The position numbers were made by a program, and so were the translations under genes. Under the pieces are notes generated by a model, which was given only the letters and a program-made list of their open reading frames with translations, was not told the DNA's origin and searched no databases. From NCBI GenBank assembly GCA_026421215.1, contig JAPKBN010000024.1, forward strand, positions 1 to 33,130: 33,130 bases of DNA, read 5' to 3'. This document shows, piece by piece, positions 17,018 to 25,421 of the stretch. Each line of letters opens with the position of its first letter. Within the stretch, counting starts at the first letter, position 1. The DNA comes from Dehalococcoidia bacterium. GTDB taxonomy: Bacteria > Chloroflexota > Dehalococcoidia > Lucifugimonadales > Lucifugimonadaceae.

Positions 17018-17043
17018 GTCATTCCCATGCATGTGGGAATCCA
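17018..17043. repeat. REP-like palindrome of the GTCATTCCC...GGGAATCCA type
   Basis: GTC, then ATTCCCA-TGCATG-TGGGAAT (17021-17040), then CCA. The 7-bp stem with a 6-nt loop and its GTC/CCA flanks follow the pattern of dispersed intergenic palindromes known from several bacterial phyla (for example the ATTCCC...GGGAAT dRS3-type elements of Neisseria). Only one copy was noticed in this window. Confidence 0.5.
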
Positions 17044-17061
17044 TTTGTGTCCCGTCTTTCG

Positions 17062-17091
17062 TTTACTACAAGCCGATGAAAATAATATAGT
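17062..17091 (+). promoter_or_regulatory. Candidate sigma-70-type promoter for the transketolase genes
   Basis: TTTACT (17062-17067) and TATAGT (17086-17091) are separated by 18 nt, close to TTGACA/TATAAT. Transcription would begin about 40 nt before the ATG at 17139, which itself lacks a clear Shine-Dalgarno. Confidence 0.4.
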
Positions 17092-17138
17092 GACGCCAGT
17101 CGGTGCCAATCGCTTGATCATGGGTGTAAATTTGCCGA

Positions 17139-17855
17139 ATGACTAACGCAAATTCCTTAAATGGAGTATCGCCAGAGACAGGTCTCGACTACGAAGACCT
17201 GCCCCGGCTGATGACGCTGATGACCGGCGACGAAAAACACTCCTTCAGCGCCACCTCAACGCTCGACGTGCTCTGGGTGCTCTACAGTCGGGTCCTAAAA
17301 ATCGACCCGGGCAACCCGGAAAATCCGGCCCGCGACCGATTCTTACTTTCAAAAGGACATGGGCCTATGGCCTACTATGCGGTACTTGCGGCGAGGGGCT
17401 TCATCCCCGTAGACACGCTGCCGACTTTTGCGCAGTATGACTCGATTCTCGGCAAGCACCCGGACGGCCAGCTGGTTCCGGGTGTGGAGATAGGATCAGG
17501 CTCTCTTGGCCACGGCCTGCCGATAGCTACAGGAGTTGCGAACGGGCTCAGAGCCAGAGGTTCTGGCTCAAAGGTGTTCTGCCTGGTCGGCGATGCCGAA
17601 TCAGGTGAAGGTAGCGGGTTCGAGGCGATAGCGATGGCGGGTAGGCTCAAGTTGAGCAACCTTACCGCCATTGTGATCGACAACAAATCTGACTCCAACG
17701 GGTGGCCGGGCGGCATCAGCTCCAGGTTTGCCGTCGAAGGCTGGTCGACCGCCGATGTAGATGGACGCGATCAGGGTGCCATCTACGAAGCACTCGTGAC
17801 CCCCCACAGTGACCGACCACACGTCGTAGTGACATCCGTCGAACCGGACGCCTAA
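17139..17855 (+). CDS. Transketolase, N-terminal (TPP-binding) subunit
   Basis: This 238-residue protein is the N-terminal half of a split transketolase, or a 1-deoxyxylulose-5-phosphate-synthase-like TPP enzyme. It shows LLSKGHGPMAYYAVLAARG (70-87), HPDGQLVPGVEIGSGSLGHGLPIATG (107-132) and the TPP/Mg motif GDAESGEGSGFEA (151-163) ending at N182. It should pair with the next gene's pyrimidine-binding subunit to move two-carbon units between sugar phosphates. It is slightly short for such subunits (usually about 270 residues), with loss mainly at the C-terminus. The downstream gene starts 3 nt after its stop, indicating translational coupling. The substrate may not be the standard pentose phosphates; split transketolases of catabolic clusters often have other roles. 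Confidence 0.88.
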   Translation: MTNANSLNGVSPETGLDYEDLPRLMTLMTGDEKHSFSATSTLDVLWVLYSRVLKIDPGNPENPARDRFLLSKGHGPMAYYAVLAARGFIPVDTLPTFAQYDSILGKHPDGQLVPGVEIGSGSLGHGLPIATGVANGLRARGSGSKVFCLVGDAESGEGSGFEAIAMAGRLKLSNLTAIVIDNKSDSNGWPGGISSRFAVEGWSTADVDGRDQGAIYEALVTPHSDRPHVVVTSVEPDA

Positions 17856-17858
17856 CTC

Positions 17859-18773
17859 ATGCCGACAATGCGAGAGCGTTTTATCGCCGTCACATCTGAC
17901 CTATTGGACAGCGACCCCAACGTCGCCCTGATCCTGGCCGATATCGGCGTCGCCCAGTTCAGAGAGACCGGGGTTGTTGACCGTCACCCTGGGCGCGTCG
18001 TCAATATGGGTATCCGGGAGCAGCTCCTTATCGGCTTCGCAGCTGGCATGGCCAAAGAGAGTTTTCGGCCGATCGTCCACTCTTACGCGCCCTTCCTCAT
18101 AGAGCGTCCGTGGGAGCAGATCAAACTCGATTTCGCACATCAGGGCGTTTCTGGGATCCTGGTGTCGATAGGCGCGACCTACGACGAAGCCGACTGGGGC
18201 CGCACTCACCAGGCGCCTGAAGACGTGCCACTGATCGCAACGCTACCGGATTGGCGTATCCACATCCCGGGCCACCCGGACGAGGTGGAGGCACAGTTGC
18301 GTGCAGCGGCGTCGGACGATTCCAACGTGTACATACGCCTTTCCACCGATACCAACGAAAATGCGTACCTGACGGGCGGCCCTGGCTTTTCGACAATCAA
18401 GACCGGTTCGGGTGACGCGCCAACAGTGATAGTGGTCGGACCGATGCTCGACGTAGTGACGCGGGCCACCGCAGACCTGAACGTCACGGTGCTGTACGCA
18501 AACACGATCCGACCGTTCGATAGTGAGACGCTGCACTCGGTGCTGCAATCGCCCGAGGTCATCCTAGTGGAGCCATATCTTGAGGGCACATCTACCGCAG
18601 AGGTTTCACTGGCGTTGCAGGCGACGCCGCACCGCATCCTGTCGCTCGGGACTTCCCGTAGAGAAAATCGGCATTATGGCACCGGCGCAGAGCACTTCGC
18701 AGCGCACGGTCTGGACGAGGCGGGCATTCGGAGCAGCGTTACTGAGTTCCTGGCCCAACGGGTAGTCGTATAG
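17859..18773 (+). CDS. Transketolase, C-terminal subunit
   Basis: The 304-residue partner of the preceding gene contains the pyrimidine-binding domain (residues 1-165) and the C-terminal domain. The cofactor-activating glutamate is in the MGIREQLLIGFAAGMA block (E54). IVHSYAPFLIERPWEQIKLDF follows, and the Rossmann-like last domain starts near PTVIVVGPML. In most family members the block reads N/GIAEQN; here GIREQLL shows a changed environment after the glutamate. The gene begins 3 nt after its partner, so the two subunits are made together. It converges on the first MFS gene after an 18-nt gap, with no clear terminator visible. Confidence 0.88.
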   Translation: MPTMRERFIAVTSDLLDSDPNVALILADIGVAQFRETGVVDRHPGRVVNMGIREQLLIGFAAGMAKESFRPIVHSYAPFLIERPWEQIKLDFAHQGVSGILVSIGATYDEADWGRTHQAPEDVPLIATLPDWRIHIPGHPDEVEAQLRAAASDDSNVYIRLSTDTNENAYLTGGPGFSTIKTGSGDAPTVIVVGPMLDVVTRATADLNVTVLYANTIRPFDSETLHSVLQSPEVILVEPYLEGTSTAEVSLALQATPHRILSLGTSRRENRHYGTGAEHFAAHGLDEAGIRSSVTEFLAQRVVV

Positions 18774-18791
18774 CGATGCGCGTCCCGGGCG

Positions 18792-20285
18792 CTAGACGTC
18801 TTTGGCCGCTGTCTCACGTCTGGGTTTCGTAAAGAAAGCCATTAACAACCCGAGCGCTGAGAATATTGTGACCAGTACATAAGCAGCGCGCCAGCCTTGA
18901 ACAAATGCGTCCCCGGCACCCGGTGTGTCTGCGATCTTGTTCAGTTCGATATCCGGGAATCCTTGAGAAACCATCACTCCCACAACGATCGCAGACGCCA
19001 CCGCCTGGCCCGTTACGTTTCCGAAATTTCGTGCGAGATTGGTGAGCGCGCCGACAACACCGAACCTAGACGGTGGCACAGATCCCATGATCACACTGCT
19101 GTTGGGCACATTCCACAAGCCCATCGCCAGGCCATTACAAAACACGATGATCATCATGATCCACATGGGCGTTTCGCCGTCCACAAACGCGAACGCCACA
19201 GCCGTTGCGATAAGCACGATGAATCCGAGAATCAAGAATGGGCGCTCGCTAAATTTATCAGACAGACGCCCGCTGGTTTGAGCCGCGATGCCCATGCCGA
19301 GCGATGTAAGGAACAGGATCAGTCCGGCGGCGCCCTCGGTCAGTCCGCGGAAACTGATCAGGAAAATCGGCAAGAGAAACCGAGTCGCCGTCGTCCCCAT
19401 AAAGCCCAGGACGCGTGTCGAGATCCCCAGGCTGAACATGAAGTTGCGGAACATTCGGAGTTCGAGCATCGGCGATTTTGAATGCAGCTCCCACGTGACG
19501 AACCCGGCCAACAGGATCCCCACCCCTGCGATGCCGCCCAGAATGAGTGGCGATATCCAGCTCACGCCGAATGGGTTGTTGATGGTGATGACCAGCAGGG
19601 TGATGGCAGCTGCCGAAAGAAAGGCGCCGATCCAATCAAACGGTGGTTTGTCACCGTCGCGACCCTGGCTCACCGTTTCTTCGTCCAGGATGAAATAACC
19701 GGCGACGAAGGCGATCGATATCGGCACGACCAAGATCAGGAACATCACTTCCCACGGGAACCACTGGAGGATCAGTCCTGCCACGATCGGTCCGAGGGTC
19801 CCGCCCACAGCGACCGCTGTGGTCTGACTGCCGATGGCCTTGCCGCGTTCGTTGGCAGGAAACACGGAGATCACCATCGCCATGCCGACCGACTGGCCCA
19901 TCGAGTTGCCGACGGCCATGATGACGCGAGCGACGATCAGGATCCCGAATGTGGGGGACAACGCGGAGAAAACAGCGCCGCCTGCAAATAGGACAAGACC
20001 GATCAGGTGGACTTTTTTCCGTCCGATGATGTCGGCAAATCTGCCCATCGGCATCATTAGGGCGCTGATCGTCAATGCCTGAGCGATCACGACCCAAGTA
20101 ACGGCCCGGAGCGTCACCCCGTAGTCCTCAGCAATGGCTGAAAGGGCCACGAACGTCATCTGCATGCTCATCACCATTGTGGTGAACGCGATGGCAATGG
20201 CCCAGAACGCCTTCCATTTGTAGGCCGGATCGGGCTGGAGGCGGTTAGTTAACGAGGGCTCATCGCCGGATTGAGCTGTGCTCAT
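18792..20285 (-). CDS. MFS transporter, 14-TM DHA2-type (tandem copy 1)
   Basis: This 497-residue membrane protein has about 14 predicted hydrophobic helices and the MFS motif A in GRFADIIGRKK (residues 81-91). The long arrangement, the NPFGVSW loop and the LELRMF loop between halves are typical of DHA2-type (EmrB/QacA-like) drug:H+ antiporters. It probably exports small hydrophobic or amphipathic compounds; the substrate is unknown. It is a close paralogue of the next gene upstream (20405-21889): within residues 50-96 only two positions differ, and the residue numbering is in register. No Shine-Dalgarno is evident before its ATG. A 119-nt gap separates the two copies, which may be transcribed together. 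Confidence 0.92.
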   Translation of the reverse strand: MSTAQSGDEPSLTNRLQPDPAYKWKAFWAIAIAFTTMVMSMQMTFVALSAIAEDYGVTLRAVTWVVIAQALTISALMMPMGRFADIIGRKKVHLIGLVLFAGGAVFSALSPTFGILIVARVIMAVGNSMGQSVGMAMVISVFPANERGKAIGSQTTAVAVGGTLGPIVAGLILQWFPWEVMFLILVVPISIAFVAGYFILDEETVSQGRDGDKPPFDWIGAFLSAAAITLLVITINNPFGVSWISPLILGGIAGVGILLAGFVTWELHSKSPMLELRMFRNFMFSLGISTRVLGFMGTTATRFLLPIFLISFRGLTEGAAGLILFLTSLGMGIAAQTSGRLSDKFSERPFLILGFIVLIATAVAFAFVDGETPMWIMMIIVFCNGLAMGLWNVPNSSVIMGSVPPSRFGVVGALTNLARNFGNVTGQAVASAIVVGVMVSQGFPDIELNKIADTPGAGDAFVQGWRAAYVLVTIFSALGLLMAFFTKPRRETAAKDV

Positions 20286-20404
20286 TCGTGGAAGGTGATG
20301 GCGGCAACTGGGTTAATTTCGGGCACACAAGCGATAGTACTTGAGAAATCGGAACATATCCGGCCATTCGGGAATGTAAGCTGCGCCTTTTCATCTCCGG
20401 GCCT

Positions 20405-21889
20405 TTACGCCTCCGAAGACTCACGCCTCGATCTAGCTAATAGGGCCAGCAACAGCCCCATCGCAGAGAATACGGTCACGAGAATGTAGGCCGCTCGCCA
20501 GCCATCTACAAACGCATCTCCCGCACCCGCGGTATCGGATATCTCATCAAGTGCGATGTCAAATCCCTGGGAAACCATCACTCCTACCACTACCGCTGAG
20601 GCCACCGCCTGTCCGACCACGTTTCCGACATTTCGCGACAGGTTTTGTAGTGCACCGACAACTCCAAACCTCGAAGGTGGAACCGATCCCATGATCATGC
20701 TGCTGTTTGGCACACTCCAGAGACCCATCGCCAGGCCGTTAATGAATACGATCAGCATCACCACCCAAATCGGTGTGGCTCCATCCACAAAAGCGAAAGC
20801 GAAAGCGGTGGCGGCCAAAATCACGAACCCGAAAATCATAAACGGCCGCTCGCCAAACCTGTCGGCCAAGCGGCCACTGCTCTGTGCAGCGACGCCCATT
20901 CCTAATGCGCTAAGGAACAGCACTAACCCCGCGACGCCCTCAGTCAATCCACGGAAACTGATTAGGAAAATCGGTAACAAGAATCGAGTCGCCGTCGTCC
21001 CCAAAAATCCCAGGAAACGCATGGAAATGCCGATGCTGAACACGCGGTTCTGAAACATCCTGAGCTCGAGCATCGGCGACTTTATGCGAAGCTCCCAGGC
21101 TACAAAACAGCCCATGAGGGCTACAAAACCCAGTATTCCAACGATGATGAAGGGGGATGCCCAGCTCACACCAAATGGATTGTTGATCGTTATCACCAGT
21201 ACGATGACGGCAAACGCAGACAGGAATGCCCCGATCCAGTCAAACGACGGTCGATCTCTGCTGCGGCCTCGACTCACCAGTTCTTCATCGAGGAAGAAAT
21301 ATCCGGCGATGAAGGCCAACGAGATCGGGACGAAGATCATCAGGAACAGCGTCTCCCACGGCAACCACTGAAGGACAATCCCTGCGATTATTGGGCCCGA
21401 AGCGCCGCCTACCGCGACCGCCGTGGTCTGACTACCAATCGCTTTCCCGCGCTCTTTGTCTGGGAACACCGATATGATCATCGCCGTGCCCACGGCCTGG
21501 AGCATGGAGTTGCCGGTCGCCATGATTACCCGCGCCAGGATCAACAGGCCAAACGTCGGCGCGAACGCGGTGAAGAGAGAACCGGCGGCGAATATCACAA
21601 GGCCAATCAGATGGACCTTTTTTCGTCCGATGATGTCGGCAAATCTGCCCATGGGCATCATCAGGGCGCTGATGGTCAATGCCTGGGCGACCACGACCCA
21701 GGTGACGGATCGGAGAGTGACACCGTAATCCTCTGCAATGGCCGAGAGGGCCAGAAACACCATCGACATGCTCATCACAGAAGTGGTGAGCGGGATTGCG
21801 ATTACCGCAAACGCCTTCCATTTGTAGGGGTCCCCGGATTGGCTCCCGCCACTTAAAGCAACGGCGTCGTCCATCCCGGACGGGCTCAT
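20405..21889 (-). CDS. MFS transporter, 14-TM DHA2-type (tandem copy 2)
   Basis: This 494-residue paralogue of the preceding transporter shares the same motif A (GRFADIIGRKK at 81-91), FLLPIFLISFRGLTEG and MGSVPPSRFGVVGAL blocks. The two copies differ mainly at the N-terminus, the loop after SRGRS and the C-terminal tail. The register and strong conservation indicate a tandem duplication kept by selection, possibly for two substrates or for dosage. It is the promoter-proximal copy on the minus strand. Upstream of it lies a decayed coding region, not a regulator gene. Confidence 0.92.
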   Translation of the reverse strand: MSPSGMDDAVALSGGSQSGDPYKWKAFAVIAIPLTTSVMSMSMVFLALSAIAEDYGVTLRSVTWVVVAQALTISALMMPMGRFADIIGRKKVHLIGLVIFAAGSLFTAFAPTFGLLILARVIMATGNSMLQAVGTAMIISVFPDKERGKAIGSQTTAVAVGGASGPIIAGIVLQWLPWETLFLMIFVPISLAFIAGYFFLDEELVSRGRSRDRPSFDWIGAFLSAFAVIVLVITINNPFGVSWASPFIIVGILGFVALMGCFVAWELRIKSPMLELRMFQNRVFSIGISMRFLGFLGTTATRFLLPIFLISFRGLTEGVAGLVLFLSALGMGVAAQSSGRLADRFGERPFMIFGFVILAATAFAFAFVDGATPIWVVMLIVFINGLAMGLWSVPNSSMIMGSVPPSRFGVVGALQNLSRNVGNVVGQAVASAVVVGVMVSQGFDIALDEISDTAGAGDAFVDGWRAAYILVTVFSAMGLLLALLARSRRESSEA

Positions 21890-22444
21890 AGGGAGCGGTC
21901 GATAGCGATAGCGGAGTTAATAGCGGGCACGTCAGGATGTTACTTCATAAGTCGACCAGGACCGAATCTGATAAATCACTACAGGACGGAGTCAACGGGA
22001 GAAGCTGGAGTATTCTCGACGTTCAGTCTGGTTGCGCTGAAGGTGACAATGGAAGAGCAATCGGCACCTGAAGTTACGACCATAGTCCCTGGCCCAGACC
22101 TCGGGCCAGAACCGGTAATTACCTGGGATGACCAGTGGCCTTTTTTGCTGCCGCCGTCGCCGCTAACTCCAGCACCCAAAACGATGCGACAGGCCACGCT
22201 GGCCCTGACCTAGGTTCGGTAGTCGGATCGGACGTCCTCGCCGATTACCGGCCCGAAGGGTGCTCCCTTATCGCTGCCAATTGCGTCTGACTTGTGGATG
22301 TGGGCGATGATTTATCCGGATTCTCGTGGTGGTGGGTTTTACTTGGCGTGTTAGGACTCGCCGTACTACCGCGAATAGGCGTCGACCTGTTGAGTAATCG
22401 TCCTTGATCCGGACCTGAAAGGCTGAGAGACGTCGATTAAGCCG
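21890..22444. other. 555-nt region without an intact gene
   Basis: No intact gene is supported here. The plus strand carries broken coding sequence (21986-22407, separate entry). A 72-codon minus-strand frame at 21979-22197 overlaps it but has no Shine-Dalgarno and no recognisable family, so I treat it as a shadow. The promoter of the tandem MFS genes should lie at the left end of this region. Confidence 0.5.
21986..22407 (+). pseudogene. Remnant of the C-terminus of a secreted/surface protein
   Basis: The plus strand reads GEAGVFSTFSLVALKV and a Pro/Glu-rich linker ending in ITWDDQWP. It then meets a run of six T (22141-22146). Changing frame there gives FFAAAVAANSS and further sequence to a TGA at 22288, and the same frame continues past that stop to a hydrophobic segment, WWWVLLGVLGLAVLPRIG, with a final stop at 22405. 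A 'FSTFSLV' strand, a linker and a single C-terminal membrane helix is how many large surface proteins end. One frameshift, one in-frame stop and no N-terminal part suggest a decayed gene. An internal ATG at 22049 with GAAGGTG upstream could still make a 54-residue peptide. Confidence 0.35.
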
Positions 22445-23800
22445 TCAGCCGAGGTTTCTCAACCTGCTGAACTTGACGGTGAAAATCGTCGCCAAAGTCA
22501 GTAGCACCGCTGCCAGCCCGATGATCGCCGATTCAGCGCCGAATACCTCCATGGCCGTCGCCACCGATAAGATGCCAAATGGCATGAAGCCGAAGATCAT
22601 CTCGAAAATGCTGGCCACCCGCGCACGGTGCTCGTCGTCCGACAGTTCCATTGCCAGCGCCTGGCCCAGCGCAAACCGCCCAGCCTCGCCCACGCCGACA
22701 AACAGCATCAGAAACAACCCGATCCAGTAGTACGGTAATCCGGCAACGGACGCCATCGCTATCGCCGAGACGAAGGCGGAACCCATCAGGACGGCGCCCC
22801 GGCGCTGACCGCGTCTAAGCGAGGCCATGCCGAGCGCCCCCATGAGAGATCCGATCCCGGTCATGGCCGTCAATGCCCCGACCTGGAACGGGGTTGCGTC
22901 GTACACGTCCTTTGCGAACGCCGGGAGCAGCATGCGGAACGGCATTGTCAAAACCATTACAACCCCGGCAAACACAAGAACAGACAAGAGCTCTTTGTAC
23001 TGGCGGACGTACTTGAAGCCTTCGACCACGTTCGATGCCACCGATCGTCGTGGAGCGTTGGGATCCGGGTCGAAGCGAGGTAGCTGGGTCATGAACATGA
23101 TAGCGACGACATTAAGACTGGCCACAACTAGGTACACGCCTTCCGGCCCGACAAACCCGTAGAGCACTCCGCCTATGGCCGGAGCCACCATCGTCGTCAG
23201 GCTCATCGCCGCCGAGTTGAGCGAGACGGCGTTCGACATCAACTCTTTGCCGACAGTCTTCTGGATCATCAACTGACGGGCCGGCATCATGAACGCAAAA
23301 TAAAGACCTTGGATCATGGAAGCGATAAGCAGGTACTGCCACGTCAAAACGCCCACGATGATCATGGTTGCCACACCAAGTGCGATGATCACCTGCCCGG
23401 CCTGCAGGATCTGGATCAGCGTGCGTTTTTCCATTCGCTCTGCAACAGTGCCGCCGATAAACGATCCAAATAATGAAGCGGGCGCAAAACCGACAGCGAT
23501 CAACCCGGTGATCGTGAAGGAGTTCGTGATGTCGTATGCCAGGATGCCGCGAGCGAGGAACTGCATTTGGGTTCCACTCATGCCGGTCATCACACCTAGC
23601 CACAGAAAACGGTAATGCCGATTGCCGAGGGACTCAAAAGTCCGGCCAAAGAATCCGCTTGTACGTGCTGACCGAGTTGCCAATCGGGGTGCGGACAGCG
23701 CTGCGCCAGAGTCGGAAGTAGCGACCGAATCCGCTTCGGGATCTGTGACGCGTTCTGACGGCGACGTATCGCCTGGGCGCAACGGCCCGCTAGTTACCAT
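22445..23800 (-). CDS. MFS transporter, 12-TM EntS-like
   Basis: This 451-residue protein has a roughly 55-residue hydrophilic Ser/Thr/Ala-rich N-terminal tail followed by 12 hydrophobic helices. The core starts at NRHYRFLWLGVMTGMSG and has the EntS/MFS_3-type features: GGTVAERMEKRTLIQ in the motif A position, PARQLMIQKTVGKELMSNAVSLNSA, and VVEGFKYVRQYKELL between the halves. EntS-type proteins export siderophores or other small molecules; the substrate here is unknown. AGGA lies very close (3 nt) before the ATG. It is divergent from another MFS_3-type gene, and a 20-bp palindrome lies between them. Confidence 0.9.
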   Translation of the reverse strand: MVTSGPLRPGDTSPSERVTDPEADSVATSDSGAALSAPRLATRSARTSGFFGRTFESLGNRHYRFLWLGVMTGMSGTQMQFLARGILAYDITNSFTITGLIAVGFAPASLFGSFIGGTVAERMEKRTLIQILQAGQVIIALGVATMIIVGVLTWQYLLIASMIQGLYFAFMMPARQLMIQKTVGKELMSNAVSLNSAAMSLTTMVAPAIGGVLYGFVGPEGVYLVVASLNVVAIMFMTQLPRFDPDPNAPRRSVASNVVEGFKYVRQYKELLSVLVFAGVVMVLTMPFRMLLPAFAKDVYDATPFQVGALTAMTGIGSLMGALGMASLRRGQRRGAVLMGSAFVSAIAMASVAGLPYYWIGLFLMLFVGVGEAGRFALGQALAMELSDDEHRARVASIFEMIFGFMPFGILSVATAMEVFGAESAIIGLAAVLLTLATIFTVKFSRLRNLG

Positions 23801-23957
23801 ATTTCCTGGAAAATCTTGCGATCACCGATCTAGCAGTCGGCTCAGAACGATTTGCGAGAGCGGGCCATGGTCGAACCTAGAGTTGGTCGATGCTTCAAGA
23901 TCCATCAACCGGATAATTTACTGCGCGCGATCATATCGCTGGAAGATCGAGTGGCAA

Positions 23958-23977
23958 GACTGATTCAAGAATCAGTC
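23958..23977. promoter_or_regulatory. Perfect 20-bp palindrome, candidate operator
   Basis: GACTGATTCAAGAATCAGTC has two perfect 9-bp arms around AA. It sits between two divergent MFS genes, about 90 nt from one start and 160 nt from the other, as expected for the operator of a TetR-, MarR- or GntR-like repressor controlling both. No regulator gene is in the window. No T-tract follows, so it is not a terminator. Confidence 0.5.
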
Positions 23978-24069
23978 CGTTCTGGCGTGACCGGTCGTAG
24001 CGCTTGGAACTTGAGTGGACCACACTAATCAGCATCCAATTCGATCTTTTACGATGAGGCCGCCCGCAC

Positions 24070-25404
24070 ATGAATTCAGGCCCGCCGCATGTAGGCGAGT
24101 CCAGTCCCGCCATCGGTCCACCGAGGCCGGTGTCCATAGTTCGGAACCCACAGTTCGTCAGATTGTGGGCCATCGGCGGATTGACCAGCACGATGATGTG
24201 GCTGGACATGCTCGTCATCGCCCTTCTGACCCTGGACCTGACCGATTCGCCGTTCCTCGTATCGCTGACGTTCTTCCTGCGTTTCACGCCGATGCTTTTC
24301 GGGTTTGGCATTGGGGTTATCGCTGATCGCATGAACCGGAAGCACCTGATGGTGTTCGGGTTGGTCGTCCAGATCGGTGTATCCGCCGTTCTCGCCATCC
24401 TCGTGATCGTTGACGCGATTGAGTTCTGGCACCTCGCTGTTGGAGCGTTTGTCACGGGCTCCGTCCTGGCGAGTGAATTCCCTGTCCGGCGCACGATGAT
24501 CGGCGAGGTGGTCGATCCTGATCGCGTTGGCCGTGCGATATCGCTGGAGTCCGGAACGAGCGCTGGCTCTCGTATCCTTGGTCCGATCGTTGGCGGAACT
24601 CTGTTCGCTACGATCGGACCTCAAGGCGGCTTCATGGTTGGAGTGCTGCTGTACTCCGTTGCATTCCTTGTCGCCATATCGATGCGATACCAGCCGCCTC
24701 AGATTGAAGCGGTCAGAGCGGGGGCGTTCCAGCAAATCCGAGAAGGCGTGAGCTACATCCGCGGCAGCCGGTTGATGGTAGGAGTCCTGGTCGTCACATT
24801 GCTGATGAACCTGTTCGGGTTCCCGTACGTGAGCCAGCAGCCAGTTGTGGCGCGGGAAGTCCTGATGGTCAACGACGTGCTTGTTGGAGCGCTCGCGTCG
24901 GTCGAGGGACTTGGATCGTTCATAGGCGCGGCGTTGATCGTCGCATTTGCCCGTCCAAAACATTACACCCGGATCTATCTGTATGGCTCGCTGCTGTTCC
25001 TTGTGGCGATCCTCGTATTCTCCCGGTCCGACTGGTACTGGGTCAGCTTTGTGACCGTCTTCTTCGGCGGATTTGGGATGGCTTCGTTCGCCGCCATGCA
25101 GAGCGCCATCATGATCTACGCTGCGTCGCCGGCCATGAGAGCGCGGGTCATGGGTTCTGTTGCGATGTTCATCGGCCTTGGACCAATAGGCCAGATAAAT
25201 ATCGGCCTGCTCGCCGACTTAATAGACCCACGAACGGCCATCCTCATCACCGGTGGAATCGGGCTCTTCACCGTCATGGTTGCGGGCATTATGATCCCGA
25301 TTTTACGAAGCTCTCGGGCGATGGAACTGGACCGGGAACAGCGCCTCGCTAAAGCAGCGGATCTGCGTGAGGGGGACGCGTCAGGAGTTTCCGGGAGTGG
25401 TTGA
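24070..25404 (+). CDS. MFS transporter, 12-TM EntS-like
   Basis: This 444-residue protein has 12 hydrophobic helices, beginning with the RNPQFVRLWAIGGLTS helix, a motif A variant GVIADRMNRKHLMVFG at about residues 82-97, and the SEFPVRRTMIGEVVDPDRVGRAISLES segment typical of the EntS/MFS_3 group. It is related to, but clearly distinct from, the divergent 22445-23800 transporter. GAGG lies about 10 nt before the ATG. The substrate is unknown; the family exports siderophores, macrolides and similar compounds. A charged tail follows the last helix. It converges on the NTF2-like gene after 17 nt. Confidence 0.9.
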   Translation: MNSGPPHVGESSPAIGPPRPVSIVRNPQFVRLWAIGGLTSTMMWLDMLVIALLTLDLTDSPFLVSLTFFLRFTPMLFGFGIGVIADRMNRKHLMVFGLVVQIGVSAVLAILVIVDAIEFWHLAVGAFVTGSVLASEFPVRRTMIGEVVDPDRVGRAISLESGTSAGSRILGPIVGGTLFATIGPQGGFMVGVLLYSVAFLVAISMRYQPPQIEAVRAGAFQQIREGVSYIRGSRLMVGVLVVTLLMNLFGFPYVSQQPVVAREVLMVNDVLVGALASVEGLGSFIGAALIVAFARPKHYTRIYLYGSLLFLVAILVFSRSDWYWVSFVTVFFGGFGMASFAAMQSAIMIYAASPAMRARVMGSVAMFIGLGPIGQINIGLLADLIDPRTAILITGGIGLFTVMVAGIMIPILRSSRAMELDREQRLAKAADLREGDASGVSGSG

Positions 25405-25421
25405 GGCCTGACCCGGGAGAC

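Noticed and set aside
18897-19991. Overlapping plus-strand frames of 194 and 169 codons opposite the first MFS gene
   Set aside because: They are His/Asp/Arg-rich shadows of a transmembrane protein with no Shine-Dalgarno or domain.
24076-24963. 295-codon open frame on the minus strand opposite an MFS gene
   Set aside because: It is antisense to a clear membrane transporter, its product is highly charged and low in hydrophobic residues with no recognisable domain, as expected for the complement of transmembrane helices.
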